64,000 nt of DNA from Chitinilyticum litopenaei DSM 21440. GTDB taxonomy: Bacteria; Pseudomonadota; Gammaproteobacteria; Burkholderiales; Chitinibacteraceae. The position numbers and the translations under genes were made by a program. This document shows positions 28,318 to 37,500 of the stretch, one piece after another (within the stretch, counting starts at the first letter, position 1; each line of letters begins with the position of its first letter). The DNA lies in NCBI RefSeq assembly GCF_000428145.1, contig NZ_ATZJ01000006.1, forward strand, positions 62,001 to 126,000, given 5' to 3'. The notes under the pieces were generated by a model. The model searched no databases. It was not told the DNA's origin and saw nothing but the letters and a program-made list of their open reading frames with translations.

Positions 28318-28701
28318 ATGGCAAGGTATTACCCAAAGCTGCATTTCTCGCCTCGCCACGCCCTTCTGGCCGCCGCGCTGCTGGGCACGGAAATCGCCAT
28401 CGGCAGCCTGTTCGACGACCGCTTCATCCGCCCCTATCTCGGCGACGTGCTGGTCATTCCGCTGCTGTACTGCCTCATCCGCAGCGCCTGGCAGGGCGCG
28501 CAAAGCAGCCTGCCCTGGCTGTTGCTTGCGCTTGGTTTGCTGGTCGAAGGCGCACAATGGCTGCGGCTCGCCGACCTGCTGGCGCGGCCGGATCCATCCT
28601 TGCTGCGCACGGTGATCGGCACGCATGCCGATCCGCTCGATGTGCTGGCCTATCTGGCCGGAACGCTGGCCATTGTCGCGTTGCGACGCACCAGACGCTG
28701 A
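28318..28701 (+). CDS. DUF2809 family small membrane protein
   Basis: 127 residues with three or four hydrophobic segments. The pattern RFIRPYLGDVLVIPLLYCLIRS near the N-terminus matches DUF2809 proteins. So does the later stretch with LVEGAQWL, VIGTHADPLDVLAYLAG and a basic C-terminus. The family has no known function. Spacing from the transaldolase terminator suggests its own promoter. It is convergent with the chitinase gene across the terminator at 28870-28899; the bases between hold nothing else recognisable. Confidence 0.75.
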   Translation: MARYYPKLHFSPRHALLAAALLGTEIAIGSLFDDRFIRPYLGDVLVIPLLYCLIRSAWQGAQSSLPWLLLALGLLVEGAQWLRLADLLARPDPSLLRTVIGTHADPLDVLAYLAGTLAIVALRRTRR

Positions 28702-28869
28702 GCATACGGCCACTCCTCCCCACGCATTTCGCCCTGCCTGCAGGCCAATACCGGGCACAAACGACGCCATGCTGGCGCGGGTGAAGCACGGCCGCAGCCG
28801 ATTTCGCCAGCAACAGCGGCGGGACGACCGGAACGGCAGGGATTCAGAAGCTTGCACGGCAGCAATGAA

Positions 28870-28899
28870 AAACGGGCAGGTCTTGCGACCTGCCCGTTT
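28870..28899 (-). terminator. Terminator of the chitinase gene
   Basis: Perfect 13-base stem AAACGGGCAGGTC/GACCTGCCCGTTT with a TTGC loop, 33 bases past the chitinase stop. A-runs and T-runs on both sides suggest it may also stop transcription from the DUF2809 gene. Confidence 0.88.
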
Positions 28900-28932
28900 A
28901 CTGGACTTGCGTCCCGGAACTATCCGTAAAGC

Positions 28933-31638
28933 TTATTGCAGCTTGGCAACCGGCTTGTTCGGGTATTCCTGGCTTACTGCGTACTCCTTGCCACCGATGG
29001 TCACAACATAGTTGGACGGACCGGAGATCGGCAGGTGGTAGTTCAGGGTGATGTCCATGCTTGCGCCCGGAGCCAGGGATTGCCAACCCGGGATCGCGAA
29101 CTCGGCAGTGTGGAAGTCGCCCTTGAAGCCGCCCACGTTGTTACCAGTATGTTCGGTAGCAACAGTCTTCAGGCCTGCGCCGGACTGGTCGGTCATGGCG
29201 CCCGGAGCGGATACCGGGTACTGGAAGCGTACCTTGGTGCCACCCGGGATGGTGGACGTACCCTTGTTGGTGATCTTCAGCTTCGGATTCAGCGGATAGT
29301 TCTGGTCACCGAGCTTGAAGTCGGTCACGTCGAACTGCAGAGCAACCGCTTCGGCCGGCATGGCGGTCTTGGCGCGGGTTGCACCCATCGGCGATGCGTT
29401 ACGGAAGTTGGACGCCAGCAGACGAGTCAGAGTCGAACCGATCTGGTATTCGCCCTTCGCGGCATTCCAGTCGTAGTCACCAGCCAGTTCCCAGAACATT
29501 GCGCCGCCGATGCCGTTGGCGTTGATCCACTCGGCCTTCTTCTGGATGGATTGCTCATCTTCAGTGGAGATGAACACCTTCTTCTGGGCATTCCACAGCC
29601 ACGGTGCAACCAGGGTTGCATCATAGTGACGGGTGTAGGTGCCGACGATGTCGGAAGCCTTCAGGCCGTACATGCTCAGGTAGGAGCCAGCGATGCCCTT
29701 TTCCAGGTTCTTGGCGTGCCACATCGGGTTGGAACCGGCGCCCATCTCGTTGCCGTTCTGATCCTTGTCATGCCAGATGTTGTCGATGCCCATGGCGCCA
29801 ACACCACACTCGGTCAGACCCGGGCCGCAGTTGGTGGACTTGGCGGAAGTACCCCACAGGCCGTTGGTGCCACCGGTTACATCCTTGTGACCACGGGTGT
29901 AGTACGGAACGCCAACGTTGATACGGCCAGCCGGCAGCGAACCGCGGAAGTAGCGGTAAGCCCAGTCGGTGTTCAGGTAACCGATGCCGCCGTAAGCCGC
30001 AGTCGAGTACACCGACCACTTGGCCAGCTCGGCATCCTTGCCGTCGTCGAACAGCGCAGCGTTCGGACCAACGAACTCGTTCCAGGCGCCGTGCAGGTCA
30101 TACGTCATCATGTTGACGTAATCCATGTATTTCACGGACTGGTAGGTTTCCATGCCGCGCAGCAGGTAGCCGGACGACGGCGAAGCGATGGTCAGCATGT
30201 AGTACTTGCCATCCTGCACGCTGGCTTGGTCCAGCTTGTCGCGCAGCACACGCATCAGTTCGCGGTAGGAAGCCTGCAGGCCCTTCAGGCGCGGCTCGGA
30301 GATCGCCCAGTCGAGCGGGTTGCCGGCCTTGGCCATGGTGGTCGGATATTCGTAATCCAGATCCGCGCCGTCGAAGTTGTACTTGCGCAGGAACGCGACG
30401 GTGGAATCGGCGAAGGCGTTGATGCCGGCATGGTTGATGGAACCATCGGCATTGGTGGTCATGGTGTAGAAGCCACCGGAAGCCACGCGATTGCCGTCAG
30501 CACCGAAGTAGCCGCCGGTTTCAGCCCAGCCACCGATGGACACCAGGGTCTTCACGCCCGGGTTCAGCTTCTTGTACTTGTTCAGCAGGTTGAAATGGCC
30601 CTTGTACGGCAGGGTCGGATCCATTTCGGCGCCCGGTACGCCCGGCCATTCCATATCGGTGGCTTCGTTGCCCGGAACGTTTTCGTTTACGGAAACGCGG
30701 TTGTTGCTGTCAATGTGCGCGAAGGCGTAGTTGATGTGCGACAGGTCTTGCCACGGGATGTCCTTGGCCAGATAGGCAACCTGGCCATTCTTGCCGGTAC
30801 GCCAGCTGGTGAAGTAGCCGATCACGCGGCGCTTCAGGCCATTGCCCAGTTTTTCACGGCCTTCGGCGTCGTACACGGTGCAATACGGTACGTTGGCGAC
30901 GCTGGATACCAGGCCATCCGGCTGACAGTTGCTGGCAACCGGACCAGTCGGGGTCGGGGTGGCAGTCGGAGTCGGAGTAGCGGTCGGGGTGGCGGTAGCC
31001 GTCGGAGTTGCAGTCGGGGTAGCGGTTGCGGTCGGGGTAGCCGTCGGAGTAGCAGTCGCGGTCGGAGTGGCCGTCGGGGTTGCAGTCGCGGTCGGGGTAG
31101 CCGTCGGGGTAGCGGTGGCAGTCGGCGTGGCAGTCGGGGTAGCGGTTGCGCCGCAAGCGCCCAGATCCTTCCAGGGGCCCCATTCGGCACTGCTCGGTGC
31201 GTCGGTAGTCCACCACTTGGCTTCGTAGTTGCGGCCGTTATAAGTCACCTTCTGACCACCGGTGTACGGCGTGCCAGCTTTCCAGTCCGGATAGCAAGTG
31301 CTGGTACCGGTTGGGGTGGCAGTCACGGTCGGAGTGGCCGTCGGGGTAGCCGTAGCAGTCGGGGTAGCGGTCGGCGTTGCGGTAGCTGTCGGAGTCGGAG
31401 TCGGGGTAGCGGTACCACCGGTTACCAGCTTCCACAGCGTGGGAGTGGACGCCGGATTCCAGTTGGCGCCAACGTAGGCGGTATGCGTTACCAGAGCCTG
31501 GTAGGTAGAGCCGCTGTAGGACACCAGGGCGCCGGCATTGTAGGTGTTGCCTTCTTGCCAAGCGGGATTGGCGTAGGCATATGAAGCCAGCATGGCCGCC
31601 GGCAGGATTGCCAGCGCTTTAACGTTGAAAGGGGACAT
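28933..31638 (-). CDS. Secreted GH18 chitinase with two chitin-binding domains
   Basis: 901 residues. The signal peptide ends at AYA-NP (residue 23). Domains in order are: CBM5/12 type (24-72, AWQEGNTYNAGALVSYSG), a Thr/Pro/Ala linker (about 73-109), a second CBM5/12-like domain (about 114-161, CYPDWKAGTPYTGGQKVTY), a longer TATPT linker (about 163-232), the GH18 catalytic domain (about 262-755), and a C-terminal beta-rich domain (about 765-901). The catalytic motif is intact: DGADLDYEYP with Glu430 as acid/base. SIGGWAETGG and YDLHGAW are further GH18 strands. It should cleave chitin outside the cell. GGAG precedes the start by 8 bases. An AT-rich leader upstream suggests regulated expression. 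Confidence 0.95.
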   Translation of the reverse strand: MSPFNVKALAILPAAMLASYAYANPAWQEGNTYNAGALVSYSGSTYQALVTHTAYVGANWNPASTPTLWKLVTGGTATPTPTPTATATPTATPTATATPTATPTVTATPTGTSTCYPDWKAGTPYTGGQKVTYNGRNYEAKWWTTDAPSSAEWGPWKDLGACGATATPTATPTATATPTATPTATATPTATPTATATPTATPTATATPTATPTATATPTATPTPTATPTPTGPVASNCQPDGLVSSVANVPYCTVYDAEGREKLGNGLKRRVIGYFTSWRTGKNGQVAYLAKDIPWQDLSHINYAFAHIDSNNRVSVNENVPGNEATDMEWPGVPGAEMDPTLPYKGHFNLLNKYKKLNPGVKTLVSIGGWAETGGYFGADGNRVASGGFYTMTTNADGSINHAGINAFADSTVAFLRKYNFDGADLDYEYPTTMAKAGNPLDWAISEPRLKGLQASYRELMRVLRDKLDQASVQDGKYYMLTIASPSSGYLLRGMETYQSVKYMDYVNMMTYDLHGAWNEFVGPNAALFDDGKDAELAKWSVYSTAAYGGIGYLNTDWAYRYFRGSLPAGRINVGVPYYTRGHKDVTGGTNGLWGTSAKSTNCGPGLTECGVGAMGIDNIWHDKDQNGNEMGAGSNPMWHAKNLEKGIAGSYLSMYGLKASDIVGTYTRHYDATLVAPWLWNAQKKVFISTEDEQSIQKKAEWINANGIGGAMFWELAGDYDWNAAKGEYQIGSTLTRLLASNFRNASPMGATRAKTAMPAEAVALQFDVTDFKLGDQNYPLNPKLKITNKGTSTIPGGTKVRFQYPVSAPGAMTDQSGAGLKTVATEHTGNNVGGFKGDFHTAEFAIPGWQSLAPGASMDITLNYHLPISGPSNYVVTIGGKEYAVSQEYPNKPVAKLQ

Positions 31639-32160
31639 CAGAAGAGCTCCTCATTGATTTTTATGGCGATAACCCAAACGGGCAACCGGCCCAGCCCCTT
31701 CTTTGCGTGTCGGCGTAATCCTTGTAAGAATCTCGGCCATTTTTATGCGCTTGATTGACGATTTGGGGGCTTGTTAATCCAGTCGCAGGGTCATTACCTC
31801 CGAACTGTAACGACTTGTCAATACGTGTAGCGCGAACTTTTCGGATAAAGGATTTACCCTATTACTTACAGAATCGAAAGACTACATCACTACTCGCCCC
31901 CGCCATCACAGCCGCAGCACAGCAATCAAATAAAATTCATTAAAATCATCAAGATAAAATCAAAAAGCAACTCAAAAAGCCATTAAATTAGCATAAACTT
32001 ATGTAACAAATACATGTCGAAACAATGTAGTTTGTCAGCTTTACAGTCATGACACTTCACTCATTTTGCTGTGCAAAAACCACGAAACAGCCGCCCGCTG
32101 CCGCGTTGACAGGCTGCTCATGACAACAAATTGCTTTCACCATAATTTCTTCTGCGTTGG
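31639..32160. other. AT-rich upstream region of the chitinase gene
   Basis: 522 bases without a gene. The stretch from about 31850 to 32060 is much richer in A+T than anything else in the window, with A-tracts spaced along it. It is flanked by the chitinase start and the pbpC stop. A regulatory role (bent DNA or a binding site for a nucleoid protein) is inference. Confidence 0.5.
31793..31821 (-). promoter_or_regulatory. Candidate sigma-70 promoter of the chitinase gene
   Basis: On the minus strand TTGACA (31821-31816) is followed after 17 bases by GGTAAT (31798-31793), 4/6 to TATAAT. It would leave a 5' leader of about 150 bases before the start codon. Confidence 0.4.
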
Positions 32161-34518
32161 CTAACGCAACTCGATCAGCACAACCCGGCTGCTGCTGCGC
32201 CCGGCATCATCCACCACGCTGAGCACAATGCGCCCGGCTTGCTGCGGCCGCCAGGCCAGACCCGCACCGCCGGCTGCCGTACTGCCGATCAGGCTGCGGT
32301 CGGCAAACCAGTACAGGGTGCGCACGCCGGCTGCGGCCGTTGCCTGCAGCGCGATACTGTCCTCCCCGTCGCCCAGCACATAGACCACGTCGCGCAGCGG
32401 TGAACGGATCAGCGGTGGCGCAGCGGATGACTCGGCCCCCTCGCCGCAGCTGGCCTGCGGCGGCACGCGGCGCGGCATGCCAGCCTCGCGAAACAGCCGC
32501 GCCAGATCGGACGGCCAGAACTCGAATACCTCGGCGCGCACGTAGCGCGCATCGAAGGGCGGACAGGCCGCCGCGCCGCTGCGCGTGTCGATCATCACCG
32601 GCCGGTGCAGCTCGCTGACGCGGATCGGCGACTTGCCGGGGATGAACCAGCCATCGACCACGCGCGGGCACCACTGGTTGGGCAGGTCGCCGCTGTCGGC
32701 ACAAATGCGCGTGCGGATCACGCCGGGCGGCGGCAGACGTGCTGGCCGGGCCTCGCCACTGGCCAGCTGCAAGGCGTCGGCGATGCGGAAAAACAGCGGC
32801 GCGGCCATGTCGAGCCCCACCAGCGCCGGGTTGCCGCGCCCGTCGAAATTGCCCAGCCACACGACGACCACATAAGGGCCGACGACGCCCGCCGTCCATG
32901 CATCGCGAAATCCCCAGGACGTTCCCGTCTTCCACGCCACCGGCCAGCCCTGCCTGCGCGCCTGCGCCAGCGCATCCGGGCGCGGATTCTGCTCGAGCAT
33001 GTCGAGCACCAGAAAACTCGCCTCCGGCGACAGCAGTCGCGGGCCGTCGCGCGGCGGCTCGTCCTCGGCAAAGCGCAAGGGCCGCGCCAGCCCCTGATTG
33101 GCCAGCATCGCATACAGGCCGGCCAGCTCCTGCATCGTCAGCTCGCCGCCGCCCAGCGCCAGCGCCAGGCCGTAATGCGCCTCGCTTTGCAGGCCGGACA
33201 CGCCGGCCATCTTCAGGGTGTCGTAGAGGTTCGGATGCCTGAGCTGGCTTGCCAGCCACACCGCCGGCACATTGCGGCTGCGCGTCAGCGCGTCGGTGGC
33301 ATTCACCGGTCCGGCAAAGCGGCCGTCGAAGTTTTCCGGCTGGAAGGGGCCAAAGGCCGATGGCGCGTCCTTGAGCACGCTGCGCGGGTGGATCAGCCCC
33401 TGATCGATCGCCAGGCCATAAAGCAGCGGCTTGAGCGTCGAGCCGGGCGAGCGGCGGCCCAGCGTTCCATTGACCTGACCGGCGATGCCGGAATCAAAGT
33501 AATCGGCCGAACCAAGCAGTGCACGCACGCCCATGTCGCGCGTGTCGACGATCATCGCGCTGGCATTGTGCACGCCGCGCGCGCCGACCTGCTCGAGATA
33601 GCGCGCCACCTGGCGCTCGAGCAGACGCTGCAGCCGCGCATCGACCGTGGTGACCAGGCGTGCCGGTGGCGCGGCAGCGCGCCCGCCCAGCTGCTGCTCG
33701 ACCAGATGCGGCGCCAGAAAAGGCAACTGGTGCAGGCGTCGCGCCGGCACCGGCAGCTGCAAGATCTGCCTTTCACTCTCGCTGATTGCATACCCTGCCA
33801 CGATCCACTGGGCAAACAAACGCTGCCTTGCCCTCTGGAGCGATACCCCGGAGGCTTGCCGTTGATTGGGCGCCTGCGGGATCACCGCCAGCGTCATCGC
33901 CTCGGGCAGCGTCAGCTGGTGGGCCGGCTTGCCGAAGTAGATCAGGCTGGCCGCCGCCACGCCCTCGATATTGCGCCCGTACGGCGCGACATTCAGGTAG
34001 GCCTCCAGCAGCTCGCGCTTGCCGTAGCGCGCCTCCAGCCACAAGGCCAGACCGATCTGCTGCAGCTTGCCGGCGGGGTCGCGCGTGTCGAGCCGGTACA
34101 GCAGCCGCGCCAGCTGCATCGTTAGCGTCGAGCCGCCCTGGCGGCTGCCACCGGTGTAGGTCGCCACGGCCGCGCGCGCGAGCGCGTAGGGATTGACGCC
34201 GGGATGCCAGTAAAACCAGCGGTCTTCATACAGCTGCACCGCGTCGACCAGCTGCGGCGACATCTGCTCGAGCGGAATCCACAGCCGGTAACGCTCGTCG
34301 CTGGCCAGCGTCAGGCGCAGCAACTGGCCATCGCGGCTCATCACCGCGGTGGAGCCTGGCAGCCAGTGCGACAGCGGCGGGTGCGGCCACAGGCGCAGCA
34401 CGAGCAGCAGCAAGGCGAGCAGCAGCAGGACTCGCCGCCAGCGCTTGCGCCAATACCAGCGGGCCACCGCCGTCACGGTGGCCCGCATCGTCATGACGGC
34501 CACGGCAAGCCGACCCAC
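32161..34518 (-). CDS. pbpC: Penicillin-binding protein 1C
   Basis: 785 residues from a GTG at 34518 (an ATG at 34494 is an alternative). A bifunctional peptidoglycan synthase on the periplasmic face. One N-terminal membrane helix (about 29-44) is followed by a GT51 transglycosylase domain (YEDRWFYWHPGVN, GGSTLTMQLARLL). The transpeptidase domain has Ser360 in SPGSTLKP, the SRN triad and KTGTSWGFRDAW. A C-terminal PBP1C domain (from about 690) is also present. The gene overlaps the alpha-2-macroglobulin stop by one base (TAGTG), the common pbpC/yfhM pairing. The order here is yfhM first. Confidence 0.94.
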   Translation of the reverse strand: MGRLAVAVMTMRATVTAVARWYWRKRWRRVLLLLALLLLVLRLWPHPPLSHWLPGSTAVMSRDGQLLRLTLASDERYRLWIPLEQMSPQLVDAVQLYEDRWFYWHPGVNPYALARAAVATYTGGSRQGGSTLTMQLARLLYRLDTRDPAGKLQQIGLALWLEARYGKRELLEAYLNVAPYGRNIEGVAAASLIYFGKPAHQLTLPEAMTLAVIPQAPNQRQASGVSLQRARQRLFAQWIVAGYAISESERQILQLPVPARRLHQLPFLAPHLVEQQLGGRAAAPPARLVTTVDARLQRLLERQVARYLEQVGARGVHNASAMIVDTRDMGVRALLGSADYFDSGIAGQVNGTLGRRSPGSTLKPLLYGLAIDQGLIHPRSVLKDAPSAFGPFQPENFDGRFAGPVNATDALTRSRNVPAVWLASQLRHPNLYDTLKMAGVSGLQSEAHYGLALALGGGELTMQELAGLYAMLANQGLARPLRFAEDEPPRDGPRLLSPEASFLVLDMLEQNPRPDALAQARRQGWPVAWKTGTSWGFRDAWTAGVVGPYVVVVWLGNFDGRGNPALVGLDMAAPLFFRIADALQLASGEARPARLPPPGVIRTRICADSGDLPNQWCPRVVDGWFIPGKSPIRVSELHRPVMIDTRSGAAACPPFDARYVRAEVFEFWPSDLARLFREAGMPRRVPPQASCGEGAESSAAPPLIRSPLRDVVYVLGDGEDSIALQATAAAGVRTLYWFADRSLIGSTAAGGAGLAWRPQQAGRIVLSVVDDAGRSSSRVVLIELR

Positions 34519-37500
34519 TACGGCTTGACGATCTGCAGCTTGCCCGGCAGGCCGCGCGCCTGGATGCTGCGCTGGTACATCGCCTCGGCGAACGGCGCCG
34601 GAGCGGTGTAGCTGCCGGCATGCGTGGCGCGCACGCGGTAGACGAAGGTCTGCGCCTCGGCGCCGACATAGCCATACAGCACGACGCGGTCTTCGCGAAC
34701 GTCGAGCGACTCCAGCGGCCAGTTTGACTGCTTGGGCTCGCCGATCTGCGGCTGCCAGGCCGGAACGGCGGCCTCTTCTTCCATACCCTCGCCACTATCG
34801 CCCTGTGGCCCCTGCTCTTCCTTGGCTGGCGAGCGATACACCACCTCAACCCCGCCCGGCAACAGATCGACCAGCGCCACCTGAGCCACGCCTTGCTTGC
34901 CCGTGGCGCGCACGCGCAGACGGATCAGGAACTCCTCGCCGATCTTCGGCGACTTCAGTTCCTTGCCGTCGACCCCCAGGTAGTCGCGGGTGATTTCCAG
35001 CCCCTGCTTGAGCTCGGTCGCCGGCGTCTTGCGATCGAAGCCCGACTCCGCCAGCGCGTAGAAGGCCGGGCCTTCGCCCTTGCGTTGCAGGCTCACGCCC
35101 TCTGCCTGTGCCGAGAGCGGCGCACGCGCCTGCAACCCTGCGGGCAGCGTCAGCGCGACGGGCTGACCGCCGCGCAGCTCGCTGGCCGACACGCTCAGCC
35201 CGCTGGCGCGCGCCTGCGCATCCCAGGCATCGAGGGCCAGCAGCAGGTAGGCGGCGGTCAGCGACTGGTAGCGCTGAACTGATATCTGCTGCCCCAGGCG
35301 GTTCAGGACCTCGGGCTTGAGCTGGCCGGCCTCGACCGGGAAATGCTTCGCGATCAGATAGAGCTTGCCGGCGTCGTGGCGCAGGCCGTCGTAATACGGA
35401 TCGTCCTGGGCGACCTGCTGTTCGCCGCGCCAGGGCACGCCGCTCAGCACCTTGCCCGCCAGCGCCTCCTGCTTCAGCAGCTTGTAGCTGGCCGCCACAT
35501 ACGCCGCGGTCAGATCCCGCTGCCAAACCTTGGCGTAGCGGCGGTCGAGCTCCTGCTGCAGGCTGGCCAGATGGCCGCTCGTCATCACGCCCATCCGGCT
35601 CAGCAGATAAATCGCCTGGGCGCGGTCGCGCGCGCCGGACAGGCCGCGGCTTTCACCCGCGGCGCGCTGCTCCAGCCAGTCCTCGCCCAAGCGCAGCATG
35701 TCCGGCGGCACCGCCAGGCCGCGCTCGCGCGCCTCGACCAGATATTGCATCGCGTGCAGGCTGGCCAGCTCGCTGCCCTGCGGGCTGATTCCCCACAGGC
35801 CGAAGCCGCCGTCGTCACCCTGGCGCTCGCGCAAGGTGCGCAGCGTCGACTGGAAGACCTGCAGCGCACGGCCCGAGCCGCGCTCGGCGGCTGGCGTGAG
35901 CAAGAGCGCGGGCAGCGCCTTGCTGACCAGCTGCTCGGTGCAGCCATAGGGATAGTCGTCCAGATACTGGGCCAGACCCGTGGCCCAGACCAGCGGCGAG
36001 CCGCCGGCGGCAATCGTCACCTTGCGATGCTCGGGGTAGAGCGCGCGCGTCAGCGGCTGCTGCATGCTGTCCTTGCTGAAGCTGGCGACGGTGAGCTGCG
36101 TGCGATAGGCGCTGGCCGGACGCACGCTGATGCTGTCGACCGCCCTGCCCTGCTTGCCTGGCAGATTGGCTGCGCTGGCGACAAAGCGCACCGGCATGTC
36201 GCCCAGCACCTCGGTTGCGCGCACGGTAAGCTCGGCCACCTGCTCCTGCTGCGGCGCCAGATCAAGCGCCACCGGGCCCTTGACGATCTGCAGCCCACGG
36301 CCCAGCGTCGCCTGGATGTTCACCTTCGCGCGCTGCGGCATGTTGTTGAAGACACCGACGCTGACGGTGAATTCGTCGCCTGGCGTCACCGCCGGCGGCA
36401 CATTGGGCGAAAGGATCAGGTCGCCCTTCACCACGACACCCACTTCGTGAACGCCGATGCGATCGGCATTTACCGCTACCGCGAACACACGCAGCTTGCC
36501 GTTATAGGTATCCGGAATCTGCCAGTTCAGCGTTTTGGCCTGCGGGCCGATGTCGAGCATTCCCGACCAATACGCGACCGGCGGCTGGCGTTTGCGCTTG
36601 AATGGATTCAGATGCCGGCCCAGCGCGCCCTCGGCATCACCGCCGGGCGCAGCCGCCGCCTGCAGGCGCGAGAATTCCGGCAGCAGCAGATCGAGAATCT
36701 GCGAGGTCTGCACATCGAGCGACTTCTTTTGAAAGAAGAAATCGAGCGGCGCCGGCGTCTTGTAGCGCGCCACCTGCAGGATGCCTTCGTCAACGGCGAC
36801 CAGCACCGCGCGCCCCGGCTGCGTGCTTTGCAGCGTCATCGCCAGCTGCTGGCCCGGCCTAGCCTCGGCAGAAACGCCGACTTTCACGTCAAGTTTGCGA
36901 CGGTCGCGGTTGATCGCGAACGGCGCCACGCCATAAGACAAGGGGCTCATGAAGACTTCGCTCGACGCCGGGTCGCGCAGGAACTGCACGCTGACGTAGG
37001 CATTGCCCTCCAGCCCTTCGGGAACAACAATCTTCTGCACCGAGCTGGTGGTGTCGGCCTTGAACCACACATGCTGGTATACCTTGTCACGCTCAATGGT
37101 GATAAGGCCTGCACCGGTATACGGTGCCCGGATATTCAGCTCGACCGTTTCACCCGGCGCGTAATCGCGCTTGTTGAGCTTGAGCTGCAGCTCGGCATTG
37201 CGCTCGAGCGAACGGCTGAGGTTGGCGTCACCAGCCACGCTGTATTCGAGGCGGTTGAGCTCGTTGCCCTCGGCATCCTTCACGATCAGCGCAAAATCGC
37301 CCGGCTCGGCTGTCGGCAAGGACAGATTGCTGGCGGCGGCCGGCAGGCTCAGCGCTTTCTCCTCGCGCAGCACTTCCTTCTTGCGCGACTCGTACTTGTA
37401 CGTGCCATCGCCCTGCTTGGTCAGCACCGACACATAGCGGCGCTCGACCCAGGCAAGCTTCAAATCGCCGACCGCCCTGGGCGCCAGATCGGGGCCAACC

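Noticed and set aside
30948..31420. Repetitive DNA that could be taken for a CRISPR or tandem-repeat array
   Set aside because: The repeats are in frame and encode T-A-T-P linkers of the chitinase. Units are short and degenerate, with no spacers.
28936..31584. 882-residue open frame on the plus strand including a Gly/Val-rich region
   Set aside because: Antisense to the chitinase. The Gly/Val/Ala repeats are the complement of the TATPT linker codons.
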